Both the position numbers and the translations under genes were made by a program. Below the pieces are notes generated by a model. The model was not told where the DNA came from. It saw nothing but the letters and a program-made list of their open reading frames with translations, and did not search any database. Positions 1 to 11,423 of a DNA stretch of 64,000 nucleotides are shown in pieces; position 1 is the first letter of the stretch, and every line of letters begins with the position of its first letter. The stretch spans positions 122,968 through 186,967 of the forward strand of contig MNCI01018013.1 in NCBI GenBank assembly GCA_015680685.1, in the 5' to 3' direction. Origin of the DNA: Gnetum montanum (taxonomy: Eukaryota > Streptophyta > Gnetopsida > Gnetales > Gnetaceae).

Positions 1-1030
1 GTTTAATTTTTGCATATTCAAATCTCAGTGGTTTTTTCTGATAGCTTGGCTATATATTTGGCCACATAATTAAGATATCCAAGAAACCTTAAACATTGTT
101 CTTTGCTTTCTAGCTGATATGAAAATAATGAGATCTTCTGTAGAACATCTGACTGCATATGAATTTTTTCATCTTTTAATGTTACTCCAAGAAATTCAAT
201 TTCTCTTCTTCCTATTTGAAACTTTTTTGGATCTCTAGACAACCCTATTCCATGTTGCTTGAATAGATGAGAAAATACCTTCAAATGTTCAACATGTTCT
301 GATACTAAATTGGAGTGGATCAAAAAATTATCTATATAATTTGCAACAAAATCAGAAACTTTTCCAAAAATAGCATCCATTCTTCTTTGAAATTGTGATG
401 GGGCATTCTTCAATCTAAATGGCATAACAAGCCATTCATATAATCCTTGGGGTGTGTTGAATACTATTTTATGAATATCTTGTTCAACAATTTTTATCTA
501 ATGACCATTTTTATCTTTGCAATAAAATTAATAGAAGATTAATTTGCAATAGAAGATTACCATTAATAGAAGATTTTTATCTTGCAATAAAATTTGCTAA
601 AGATCTTCTTTCCTACTACCTTTTGGATCATTGCATCTCTATTTGGTAATGACCATTTTATCTCAATGGTTACTGCATTAAGCGGGATATTATTTATAAT
701 CATTTTAGGGTTTCCTCTTTTTATTTCCACATGGTTGCAGACAATGAAACTTGAGCAAGCATAATTCAATTGAGATTCTCTAATCAATCCCTTTTTTTGA
801 AACTCCTCTACCTGTAATCATAGCTCTTCTACATCAACTAGATTAAGGAGTATTACCTTACTTTGTACTGGAATGTCGTGTACTATAGGGATAAACGCTT
901 TTGGACTATCTTTGTCCCAAAATTGTAGAGGATGTTTGCAACAACATGATAATAATTCTTCTTACACTTGCATAAGTAAAGATGTTGCTTGTTCATCAAG
1001 CCATTAAATACAAGCTTTCATCAATTTTTG
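1..1030 (-). pseudogene. Caulimovirid reverse transcriptase, broken
   Basis: Two open pieces (18-425 and 563-787) carry RT signatures of the family: a KRG...MIINN block, an FSKFYC block, then MPFRLKNAPSQFQRRMD, and an FLG-LNYVAKYI block near the end. Two catalytic sites are altered. The conserved aspartate after FSKF reads tyrosine, and the YxDD box at 327-338 reads YIDN. About 60 bases near 525-585 contain a local duplication of an aatagaagatta unit that disrupts the segment between the two pieces. RNase H would follow to the left, outside the window. Known role of the family: copying pregenomic RNA into DNA. This copy is inferred to be dead. Confidence 0.85.
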
Positions 1031-1349
1031 CTAATGCCTATATTTTGTTTTGGTAATATATCTTCTATTTGATGTTGAGTAATAATTTCTGAAACTGATG
1101 GATTGGTAGATGTGAAGACACTTTTGATCTATTGATGTTTATTTTTGTGAAACTTTGGTGGAATCCTAGAAATTACTACTTTCTGACCAGATTCATCATT
1201 AGGATTGGAACATATAAGCAAATCTAGCCCAATTGTATAGGGAGAGAGTGCAACCATGAAATGTGCTCCAAGGCCCACATCAAAACCACTATCAGAAATT
1301 TTGACAAAATTTGTCTTTCCAATATAAACATTCCCTAACTAGATAGGAA

Positions 1350-1500
1350 TATTGAATGAAAATTAAGTTAGGCTCCTTACTCCATTCATGGTATCAAGCT
1401 TTACTGGGTTTGGATGAGACACCCTATTCTCAAGCACATCCTTGTGGCAAAAATTCAGGGTTGCTCTAGTGTCAACAAAAGCTTGATATTTCTTCTAGTT
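1350..1500 (-). pseudogene. Caulimovirid aspartic protease, altered active site
   Basis: Minus-strand reading across 1441-1490 gives AFVDTRATLNFCHK. This matches the pepsin-like retroviral protease active-site context, but with DTR (1465-1473) where the family has DTG or DSG. Two stops lie just upstream, around 1490-1500. The next open piece upstream (1501-1734) is the linker from the coat protein. The order coat - protease - RT agrees with caulimovirids. Confidence 0.65.
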
Positions 1501-1989
1501 CTACTCACCATTGACTACCAACTTGATTGGTATGATGATTACACTATGCAAAGACATAAGATTCTTGATTTGATGTTGTTGTTCAGCTGGAATGGTAGGT
1601 TTTGATAAACTTCGAGCTTTGTCAAGCTTTGTAACAATAGGAAATCTCTTTTCATATGGTGTAATCAGGAATTTTGGAGGTACTTTTTGAAGGATTTTCA
1701 TTGGCTTTGTGATTGATTGAGATGTGCTAGGCACATCTGTTAATTCTTCACTGCAATGTAGGTCATCATCCTAATCCTGTAGAGATTGCTAGGACATATG
1801 TTTTGTTAACTATTCAATGTCACCTTCTGATGCAAAATACATTTCCTGATCATTCAACCAAGTATCAATTTTGGCATAGTCATCTACTAAGATTTGGTGT
1901 ATCCAGTCTTCAGCTAAATTTATGCTATCCCAATCTAAAAATTGGGTTTGCATCATCATTCCTCTTGGCATATTTTGACCATTTTCATC

Positions 1990-2900
1990 TTCCTCTAGAT
2001 TTGAGTGTATTTCTTTGTTAGATTTCCCTTCACTTTCTAAGTCATCATTAGAGAGTAATTGAATATGGTAAATCTACTTAGTTGGTTCTTCTTGCTCTAG
2101 ATCATCAACTGGTTCCCATTCTTCTAAATAATTGTTGAAGAATGCTTTGAACCTTGCATCTGACTTTTGCTGTGGGCATTCATAAGCATAATGTCCAAAT
2201 TGCTTACAATGAGAACAACATACCTTTTTGCGATTGACAGGGTATCTTCTTTTCTTGGCAAACACAGTCATCCTCCTTGTTTGTTGTAGTCTTGAACTCC
2301 TATACCATCTTCATCTTGTAAATCTTGGATATCTCCAGATATTGGTTGTCTTTGTCATCTTCTTTCTTCTTGGTCTTCTAGGTGGTCTACCAAAAACATC
2401 TCCTCCATCTAAATTAGCACAAACTTCTGCTGATGGGAATAATTTTGTTAAACTCACATTGTAACATGCAAACTAAAACTCTTGTTTGGAAATGTGGATG
2501 ATATCAGCAAACTAGGTGAGAGATAGATCCATATTCTTTTCAATGGCTTTGTAAAGTACCATATGCCCAAGCTTGGCTGGAAGACTTCCTAAATACAGGA
2601 AGGAAATCATAGGGTCTCAATGTAGCACTAACCTATAAACTTCTTTACTATATTCAACACTGAACTACTCAAAGTATTTTAGATTGGTATGCTTCTTTTG
2701 ACTTAAAAGTAATTTATCTAGTAGTCACAGATTGGTGAACAAATTAACAGTGAATTTAGTTACTATGTCTACAAATGCTCCTTGTAATCATTGTTGCAAT
2801 AGTTGCTCCTATTGTTTAAGTGTTGAAATTTCCCATCAATGACGGATTTTCCCAACAGCTCTAGTAAATGCTCCTAGAATAATTGTTCTTTTATCCAATT
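1990..2900 (-). pseudogene. Caulimovirid coat protein with CCHC zinc knuckle, decayed
   Basis: The piece 2074-2271 begins basic (KKRR, RKK) and holds CSHCKQFGHYAYEC at 2176-2217, an intact C-x2-C-x4-H-x4-C knuckle. An acidic tail (EEWEPVDDLEQEE) follows. Upstream, about 2390-2610 can be read in one frame interrupted by two TAG codons. It contains a LGSLPAKLGHM-like stretch and a FADIIHISKQEF-like stretch that resemble the capsid core of the family. Basic core, knuckle and acidic flank together are typical of pararetroviral capsid proteins. Stops and frame changes make it non-functional. Confidence 0.65.
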
Positions 2901-3880
2901 ACAATACTGTCATTGCCATCCCCAACTAATCTATCCATAATCAAATAGCATGCATTACTTCTTTTGATGGTAAGTAGTCTATGTCTTTAATAGGAACTAT
3001 TGCTGCTGGCCATTGTTGAAAAGTTGAGAAGGTCAGTTGTTGTTGATACTATCTCCAAGGTGGATCAGATCATCTTGCCATCATTAGTCTAATTTGATAG
3101 CCATTATCTTCAAGTTTAGAAATATGTTCATCCTTGTGCTATGCTTCCTTTTCAAAACTTTCTTGAATCTTAGGAGATTTGTCCTTTTCTTCTTCATGCC
3201 TTTCCTTTGTTGGACACTTTCCTACCTTTTCTTTCCTTAATTTCTAGAGTTTTTCTAGCAATTTTTCTGCTAGATCTTGGTGTTGTACTGATGGCTTTGG
3301 TGGAGGCTTTGTTGTAACTGGTGGTAACTTCATTTGTTTTTCTAATGTGTAGGCCTCCTTTAAAAAGTTTACAATCCTTTTTTTCTATTGTTGTTGTCAA
3401 TCCTCCTTTGCTTGTTGTTGTTGTTTGATGACATCATCATAGGCTTTAAGATGCTGCTCTATTTTAGTTACTTTTGTTTGGACATTACTAACTAGTGAGT
3501 AAATATTAGTTATATCTCCTTCTAATAAATTTCAATTTCAACTAGCATAGGAGGTCCAATTCATGAGATAGTTCAATTGTTTTACCTCATCTTTTTGCTG
3601 ATTTGCAAAATCAATTGAATGTTCAAGAAGAAAACTACAATCTACCCTTGTTGTTGGTGGATCATCTTTTGATGCCATTGTATAATAGGAGGCTCTTGGT
3701 GGCCATTTTTCTCCTGAAATTAGTCATTTTCCTGACATCATTTTGCTAGTTTGTAGCATGAATAACGTACCTCTAGTGTCATAGTTAGGTGATTCTACCT
3801 TAGTTGAAGTAGATGCTTCTTCTTTAAACTTGGTTGGTGGCAGGGTTGGTGGAATTGCTTCCATTGTAATTGTAGCTGAT
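2900..3880 (-). pseudogene. Linker between movement and coat proteins, coiled-coil-like remnant
   Basis: The minus strand reads as charged, Lys/Glu-rich pieces (for example 3194-3400 and its neighbouring frames, with EKLLEKL and KLRKEK motifs). Gln/Asn-rich repeats lie around 3390-3480. This fits the low-conservation, coiled-coil-prone spacer between movement and capsid domains. No catalytic domain is visible. Confidence 0.4.
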
Positions 3881-3888
3881 CGACCGAA

Positions 3889-4445
3889 CTATTGAAGTGG
3901 ATAGGGACTCCACTTTGGGGATCTCTTTTCATAGGTTGTGAATTCTTGGTCTTTTAGTAATGAATGAGTTTTTAGAAAACCTTTAACATATCTTGGTACT
4001 GAAATACTTTTACTGCATGCTGACAAATATTTTTTCCCTTGCAGAAACTGCACTCCCCATTTGAGCTTATGATTCATTAGAATAGTATTTGATAATTGAA
4101 ACGTGTCATAGGCTCCTATGGCTGCATAAACTAATCTTGGTAATAAATGCATACCATGAATTTCAATACAAATAAGTAAGTAGATGTAATAAAATCATCT
4201 TCTAATGCTAATTGGAAATTAGGTTGTATTGTACACAAAGCATCTGAATCTAGTACACCATGGAATTGAAAAATCTTGGGTACTTCCCAAGAATCATTAG
4301 CATATTGGCTAGATCCCAAAATTCTACTATCTAACACTGTAACCATATATTCATCTCTCACATCATAGCTAAACTTTGGACTCAGTATTATATCGATTTG
4401 CCCAATATGTACATAATGATATCCATCAGCCTTCCATTTTGCCAC
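3889..4445 (-). pseudogene. Caulimovirid movement protein (30K superfamily), frameshifted
   Basis: Two overlapping open pieces, 4131-4445 then 3889-4152, lie in different frames. The first holds YHYVHIGQIDI, followed by VTVLDSR, matching the hydrophobic-strand/aspartate core of the 30K movement proteins. The second continues with YAAIGAYDTFQLSN, in the usual position for the C-terminal half. In the family this protein carries the viral genome through plasmodesmata. Its place directly ahead of the capsid region supports the call. The frameshift near 4131-4152 breaks it. Confidence 0.7.
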
Positions 4446-5660
4446 TTCTCCTTTAGAAAAAATAAGGCAAGAACACTAGGAAAATCCCATGACCTTTAAT
4501 GTCTAGTAAAGCTTCTATTTACTTAATTAAAGTAGACATTCGAGGAGAAAAAGTATTAGCAAAATTATAAATAGCGTCCTTTGGAATAGCAAGAAATTCT
4601 TTCTCTTTTCCTAATACAAAAGATTTCTTTCTTAACAAGGCATCATGGAAAGGTAGAATCACCTTTTGATGTTTTGACATTTCTTCTCCTTCTACTGGTT
4701 CTTTTTACTTCATATTTACACTGCTAGATCGAAGCATGAATGCTTGATGCCTATCTCCAATGGTCCTATTATGGTCCTATATTTTCTCATCAGCTTCATC
4801 AAACATTAGCATTCTTATCAAGTGCTATCTAAATCTTAAATCCTCTTGTTCTTGGATTTGAGTTTCTGTACCTTAATCATAAATTGGGGTAATGTATTCA
4901 TCATAAATGGTAGCATGCCCAGCTACTACATCCTACAACATCCTTCGATCTTCTTCCACAACTGGATTATCTTCATAATCTTCTTCAACCCAAAGTTCTA
5001 ATGGATAGATATACATTTCACCATTTTTATCATAAGAAGCGACATGGATAAGACTAACCTTACCTAGGGCCTGACCTGAACTTTTGATTTCAAACACTAT
5101 TGGACTTTTACTTGGATCCCCACAAATGAATTGTATAATCTTATCAGCTAAGGAGGTAGCAGTACGACTACGTTTCAATTGTTCAGAACTCATCATTGCT
5201 AGTTCCCCGGCTCAAGCATTGATGAAAATGCTACTCCCATTAACCAATAATACCTTGCAATCAACCTTTCCACACATCCAGCATCTTGTTCCATAGTTTT
5301 CCAGTATAGTCCTACCAGGGTAGATCTTTGATTATTCTTATAATACATCAAAGTGGAAGCAAGAGAAAGCGTACCACTGTCAACTTTATTCATTTCATCT
5401 AATTCATGAGTAGCTTTTTGTTCTACATCAGCCTCAGCCCATTCATCTTGAATCCATCCTCTAGTTGTGCCTTCTGGGATTGGCCAAGGTAAGTAGCCAC
5501 TTGGACTAAAAGTTGGCCACTCATCTTCTTCCAATTGTGCTTCTAGCATTTCAATATCAAAATAAGCAGAATTAGTAAAAAATGTTCCATTTCCAAAGGT
5601 ATCTCTCACATCCGAATTGAAATCTTCGTAGACTTTATAAATATCTAGTTCTAAGTTCAT
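4446..5660 (-). pseudogene. N-terminal region of the caulimovirid polyprotein, function unknown
   Basis: The best pieces are 5199-5660 (153 codons, acidic, Trp-rich, with LEEDEWPTFSPSGYLPWP) and 4933-5196 (87 codons, ending in an acidic stretch). Readable sequence then continues in another frame down to the movement protein. I recognise no domain. It is assigned to the virus because it is collinear with the movement protein and differs from the copia pol that starts at about 5690. Confidence 0.5.
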
Positions 5661-5689
5661 ATCTTCCCATGCTATATCATGATAATAAA

Positions 5690-6300
5690 ATATTCAAAAG
5701 CTTCATCTTTATGATATAATAATGCAACCTATGTGAAAGAAGAAGAATAATCTACAATGGTGAGATAAACATCTTTTCTTTTCTAAAATGAGAGTTTGTA
5801 AAGGGCCTACCAAGTCCATATGAAGAAAATCTAAAGGACATGATGTAGAGATGCAATTTTTTTCTTCAAATCTTACCCTTATTTTTTTGCCTTACTACCA
5901 AGCATCACATGTATTCACGATGAAGTCCTTTAGCTTGGATAGTTTTCAAACCATATCTTTAGAAGAAATAGTTTTGAATATATCTATTTTTATGTGACCC
6001 AATTTTCTATACCATTGTTGAACATCACTTCTATTGGTAATCAAACACTTGATACCACAGCTAGTAGTATTTCCCAAGATGGTAGTGTAAAGATTTTTTT
6101 CTATTACCTTCTTGATTGATGTTTCTAGAATAGGAGTCTTTTACTTTACATGAGTCTTTATATAAAATAACTTGAAATTTTGAATCATAGATTTGGCTTA
6201 CATTAAGGAGATTATGTTTAAGACCCTTAACATATAATACTTCTTTAATATAAGATTGATTTTTATCTTCAAAAGTGAAAATATCTTTAATCAATGCTTC
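5690..6300 (-). pseudogene. Copia pre-integrase and truncated integrase core
   Basis: The piece 6061-6294 holds LYVKGLKHNLLNVSQIYD, the GAG-pre-integrase signature of copia pol. Further down, 5690-5880 reads as LDFLHMDLVGPLQT-like sequence followed by a degraded YxxxVDxYS and KDEAF stretch. This is the start of the integrase core, with the first catalytic aspartate context. The domain is cut at about 5690, so the remaining D and E of the triad are absent. Confidence 0.7.
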
Positions 6301-6371
6301 TCCATCATCTTCAAATGTGACTTTACCACAACATTATTCTAAGAATTATCTAGATTGATACATGTCTCCTA

Positions 6372-8040
6372 TCATGTGTTTTGAACATCCACTATCAATG
6401 TACCAAGTGGTTCTTTTAACAGTAGAGAGAGCACCTTGTGAAAATATTCCTTTTTCAAGCTTCTTATCCTTAGCTTTTCAAACCTTTTTTTCCTACATGA
6501 TACCTTTACTGGGCTAATTTGGATAAGACTAGATAGTGTTTTAACCATAAATAACAAAGAGACTGTATATTTCCAAATTTTCCATAGTAAAAGCATATCG
6601 TTTTCCTTATTTGAGCTAGATGCTCAAACTTGGGTAGATATTTCCATTTTGGTGAGGTATTGGTTAATGCTTCAATGTGGGAATCATGTTCCAACCCTTC
6701 TTTATTACTTGGATTTCTTCCTTGTCCTAGAAAAACTTGTAGGATCTTCTTTCCTTTAGTGAATCTTTCATTGATAAGCTTTGCATCTACAAGTTGCTTA
6801 TTAATCTATTCATGGAAAATGATTAGCATTTGCATATCAACCTTTAGGTTTAAGTTTTTCTTTTAAATTTTTGAGTATTTTAGATTAAGTTGAATTGATT
6901 ATAATTCTTTAGTATGCACCTTCTTCTTCATTTTTATACATAAGATTTAGAAAGAAATGATTTTATTACAAAGAAAGTTATGCCTTTCTTCAATTGTACC
7001 TTTAAATTCTTTAGCCTCTTTTATTTCATTGATATGGTTGATGGAAGCTTCATGTGCAAGAGCCATACAAATAAGGTGTGAACTTGTCAAAATATTATTG
7101 GTTTCTTCTTTGTTATATTCATCAAACTATCTAATGTAGAGATGTTTTTCTTTCTTTTCTGTTTGGATAAACTTCTTCTTTTACAACCTACTAGCACTAG
7201 GATATTTGACACATGACCTCTTCCATCACAAATCCAACATTCTATGGAATATGTATCAAAATTTGAATTTTTAAATTAGTTGTCTATTTCTTTACCTATA
7301 ATGCTTGATTGATTTAAGTCCTTTCCATTTTAATCTAGAAGCCATTTTACTCTTCTTGACAAAAGAGCTAGTTCATCATTGCTTTTTTCTTCATAATTAG
7401 ACTCTTTTTCTTTTGTGAACCTTTTAATGTCTATAGGCTTCTTCTTGATGATACCTTTACTTATGAGATTCACCTCATATGCTACAAGTACACTATATAT
7501 CTCTTCAAATTTTAAGATACAAAAATCCCTAATTTCTTTCATGGTAGTAATTTTAGGTCTAAATTTAGACTACAAGGTTCTTATCATTTTAACAATAACT
7601 TCACTTTCAAGAAGAACCTTTCCTATTTCTTCATTTTGAGCTTGTTGTATTTAATTTGTGAAACTAAGAGTTTGGATTGTTTCATTACAAAGGTTCCCTC
7701 ATAGATATCTTCTAATACTTCTTAAATTTCTTTGGGAGTTTTGCACCTAGCTATTCTATTGAACTCAAGTTTACTAAGAGCACAATGAAGATAATTTATA
7801 GCTTTAGAATCAAACATAAATGTTCTCTTATTAATATCAAACCACTCACTTATTTACTTGGACTTTATGATAGTTTCTCCTAAGATTGTCTTCTTAATTA
7901 AGATTAGACAAGAGTAATCTTCTAGGATGGATTATCAAACTTTAAAATTCATAGATTTAAAGAATCCTTACATTTTTTCTTTCCAGTATGGAAAGTTGAT
8001 TCCATTGAACATGGATGGCATGCTATAGAATGATCCCTCC
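6372..8040 (-). pseudogene. Copia gag with zinc knuckles, decayed
   Basis: The piece 7330-7542 (LKFEEIYSVLVAYEVNLISKG ... DELALLSRRV, shown in parts) matches gag pieces in the 40 and 46 kb copies. A knuckle of the form CWICDGRGH lies at about 7200-7245. A second, weaker knuckle (CFYYGKFGNIQSLC) lies in 6506-6694 with one cysteine changed to tyrosine. More gag sequence extends up to the primer site at 8083. The role in the family is to form the virus-like particle. Confidence 0.65.
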
Positions 8041-8082
8041 ATCATTCACTCCTAAGTTGTTACACTCATATCAGGGGTACTA

Positions 8083-8096
8083 GAGCTCTGATACCA
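8083..8096 (-). other. Primer binding site, initiator-Met tRNA type
   Basis: The minus strand reads TGGTATCAGAGCTC, which matches the usual copia primer site complementary to the 3' end of initiator tRNA-Met. It lies two bases inside the LTR end at 8099. Confidence 0.8.
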
Positions 8097-8098
8097 CA

Positions 8099-9040
8099 TT
8101 AAGATCAATAACATAGAGGGGGGTATATAAGCTTAGTCCAATAGTGCCTAATTTTTTCACAATTGATTTTACATGGTTCCTAACTTAGGCACCTTCACAA
8201 TCGGAGGGTAGAATCCATATACACCTCCAAACTTATTCCTTTAAAAATGTGATTTCAATGATAACATAATCTTTATAAGTCAAGCTCTCTAGCTCTAGAA
8301 GGAATGTTTTCTCTTAAGAAACACATCCAACACCTCAAGGTCCCAACATGCTATTAAGCCTTACAAAAGATGTCTTCCTCAAGAATCTTATCCAACCTAT
8401 AAGACTTTCAACAAAAAAGAAATTAACAAAGAATTGAACTAACATTTTAGATTCCTTACTTTGAATTTCAATACAAATTACAACAAACGATAAATAATAG
8501 AGTATCTTGAATTTACTAAGGTATGTACAATGCTTTCTCAATTTCTTATTCAAGGCTTACATTCATCTCTTGATTATGTATTATTTTTATAGTTTTGTTT
8601 CCCTCCATTAGCCCATTGGAATCCCTACAATGGCTAGAAACAATCATATGAGACGCTTTCTTATGAATAGAGATGTGAGATACCTTGTGTAAACCCAATA
8701 CGTCTTGGAGGAGATGTCTTATCTTGGGACAATATGTCTTGTCTTAGTGTGAGATTTGTTCTATTTTAAGGAGATTTCTTGCCTAAGACTAGATTTCTTA
8801 GTAGAGATGTCTTCTATCAATATGAAACATCTTAATAGTTTTCAAGACATCTTCTCTTAAAGTTGAGAAGTCTCCTATTCTTGTGTTCTCCTGAAATATA
8901 GTATTCCAAATTGTTAAATCTTGCTCTCTTCTTGGTATCCTTGATGTGTCAATATTAATATTTCTTATCCCTATATAAGTTTCATAAAACACATAGAAAA
9001 GTTCTCCATTTTCAAGGTTTTGACATACCCAAAAAGTCCA
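8099..9040 (-). repeat. 5' LTR of copia element A
   Basis: The left end (ttaagatcaataac) aligns with the ends tgaggatcaagaac at 41149 and 46857. The right end (ttttgacatacccaaaaagtcca) aligns with the ends at 43459 and 42300. The U3 part (8640-8870) has many agatgtct-type short motifs, as in the sister LTRs. The flank 9041-9045 is tagat; the partner target duplication is not in the window. Confidence 0.75.
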
Positions 9041-9700
9041 TAGATCCATGACCTTGTATCACTTAATGTAGTGTAGCTAGAAATCATGATGCTAATCTAC
9101 TCCCTAGGTTTTAGCATCTACACTTTTCTAGCTCATCTAGTAATGATTATGTTCCTTTGTTTAATTGGGGTAAATATCATGAACTTAATGAAGTTGTCTA
9201 TATTCTACATGAGCATGTTTGTAATATTCTCATTAAATAAATCAACATGACTAATGTTATAAGATATAAAGTATTTACCATTGATGATTCCCAACTTCAC
9301 ATGTAGGCATTTAATAATGCTTACTATCTGCATGGGATTATCAGTAATTATCAAAATCTGTAGTTGTTTCTCTACATCTTCATCGAGCATGCAGAAACCT
9401 AGTACAAGTCTTTACTTCTAAAATTAATTCAAAAATGGATAGACATGATCCAAATCCTTTACACTAAATTTTAGATCTATGCCTACATTTCAAAAATATA
9501 GAAGGAGAAGAGCATATGGAAGCAAGAAATACATGAATCTTTGATCTCCATGTAGAAGTACATGAAAAATTCCTACTACTATTAGAACCATGACTCTAGC
9601 CAAGAAGAATAATAAACGTATATCATTGAAGGCCTACATCAAGAAATAAAAAAGTGCATAGATATGTATGCAATAAGCTAGGTACATAACAAGTTCATGG
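9041..9700. other. No gene seen
   Basis: AT-rich sequence between the copia LTR and the decayed coding region to the right. Short open frames such as 9205-9390 show no recognisable domain. Confidence 0.5.
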
Positions 9701-11420
9701 CCCAAATCAAAGCACTCCTAGACACCATTATAAGCATGGAGGATGAATGGAAAAATTGATAATCAAGAAAGAAGTACACTCATGATCCTATCCATAGAAG
9801 GTCAAACAACACTAAATATATAGCTAAACCTCCCACTACAATCAGGATCTTGACACAAAATTAAGTCAAAATAAAAAGAACACCTTGACAAACTTAGCCC
9901 ATAATGTGGACTAGAATTGGGAAGTGATGAATGAAAAGATAATCATTATTCTTAACGACATGGAAGGAAAGGTGGTTGAGGCTATGGAAAAAGTAATTGC
10001 ACCATCAAAATAAAGAAAGAAGTATAATGAAAAAGATAAGTAGAAGATCTTCCATACTAAAAGCATCAAGAAAGATCCATATGAGGTTTTCTCATCCTCA
10101 AGTGATGAGGATCCCTATGAGTCTTACAAAACTCCTCATGACTCAATGTGCTACTCAGTAATGTCCAGCATGATTGGTGAAATGGAATAATCTAGGATTC
10201 CTCTATATTCCAAGTTCATTAAAAGGTAAATAAGGACTCTTTACCTTGGGTGATTATACTATCCTAGACATGCATATCTATAACCCATGGAGTATTATTA
10301 GTAATGGCAAACTTTAAATTCTTGGGATGCTACTCTATGAAATCGTTCCATTTTGATGGAATAACAAATGATGCTTTATGTTAATTCTTAATTTTAAGAT
10401 ACCCTGATAGTTACTTATTCACTTTCATAGATGACACCTAAATAGTACCTACCTATCTTAGGAAATTCTATCCATCAAGCTTTTCAATAGTAACAATAGT
10501 AATAATAGCTCCTACTTATTGGTCCCATGCAATGTGAAACCTTTAGTCAATCACAATATAGGCAAATCAAAATTTTTGATATTTCCTATTATGTTGATCT
10601 TGCTTCCATGTATGCGAATGGACAATATTGCTAAGAACCTATTAATTTGGTTATCGGGCTAAGTCCAAGATCCCATGGAAGAAAATTCCATTGAAAATAC
10701 AAACATGAGTGTCATGGGATCAAGTTCACTCCATTCTTTTCATCCTATGGAGAAGATAATAATGTAAGAAAGATAGGAGTTCATACTAAGTAGGTACAAG
10801 TACCATTTCCTAAATGCTATTAAAATTAAGCATCCACCTCAAAGATAAGTTCTTCAATAGTGTTTGATAAAACAAATAAAATGGCACTTGATGAATAGTA
10901 AAATAAGGACATCTACTCAAAAAAATTAGATCTTAATAGTTCCATGGTGGAGATTCAAATTAGTAAGGACAATCACTCCCTATCTCTCTCCAACTCTAGT
11001 TTAGAAGTGAATATCATCTCATTGTAGTAATACTATGATTAGGGACTTACTCCTCTTAAGAGTGTTAACATTCAGCTAGATTTGATAGATCAATCCTATA
11101 CTTACCTCATATGATAGGTAAATTATGTAATAATAACATTGGTGAGATGGTCATATTCTATGGATTTCTTGATGATTAAAATAGAGAAAAATGTGAAAGA
11201 TAACTTCCTTTTCATCATGGAAAAAGCCTAGTTAACCACCATTAACATCAAGTTGGTCTTCTAATATCTTCATCTTGAAATTAGTAAAAAGAGTAAGATT
11301 ATAAAGATACATTATAAATGGATCTCATGCAATTATTCTCAATCATATGACAAGCATGACTATAACTGCTATTCACAAAATGTCTTCGTATCATTGCATA
11401 TACATAGACAAAACCCTTTG
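9700..11420 (+). pseudogene. Unassigned decayed coding region, possibly a second movement-protein-type remnant
   Basis: Plus-strand translation gives long coherent stretches that keep switching frame: a Lys/Glu-rich helix-like part (about 9930-10070), a DEDPYESYK acidic part (10100-10140), then HFDGITNDALC (about 10348-10380), RYPDSYLFTFIDDT (10400-10440) and LVPCNVKPLVNHNIG (about 10520-10565). Hydrophobic strands around an aspartate recall the 30K movement-protein fold, and a coiled-coil-like part lies ahead of it. I do not recognise the family with certainty. It could equally be a gypsy accessory protein. It ends near the truncated Athila-like LTR at 11424. Confidence 0.3.
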
Positions 11421-11423
11421 TCT

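Larger units (their letters stand above)
1..5680 (-). mobile_element. Endogenous caulimovirid (pararetrovirus) fragment, decayed
   Basis: Read on the minus strand, the stretch gives the Caulimoviridae polyprotein order: N-terminal region, movement protein, coat protein with a CCHC knuckle, aspartic protease, reverse transcriptase. It runs off the left edge before RNase H. Frames shift repeatedly and stops are common, so nothing here can be expressed as an intact protein. No LTR is visible, which fits a pararetrovirus rather than a retrotransposon. At about 5680-5695 it abuts the integrase core of a copia element in the same orientation. This suggests integration into that element, or a junction formed by rearrangement. 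Genus-level assignment is not possible from reading alone. Confidence 0.8.
5690..9040 (-). mobile_element. Ty1/copia element A, 5' half (LTR, gag, pre-integrase, start of integrase)
   Basis: Minus-strand order is LTR 8099-9040, primer site 8083-8096, gag, two knuckle motifs, the GAG-pre-integrase block and the start of the integrase core. At about 5690 the caulimovirid sequence replaces it. Its LTR and gag match those of the gag-only copies at 38.5-42.3 and 42.4-47.9 kb, so this is the pol-bearing member of that family. Only the right half lies here. The 3' half and 3' LTR would be beyond the left edge or lost. Confidence 0.75.
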
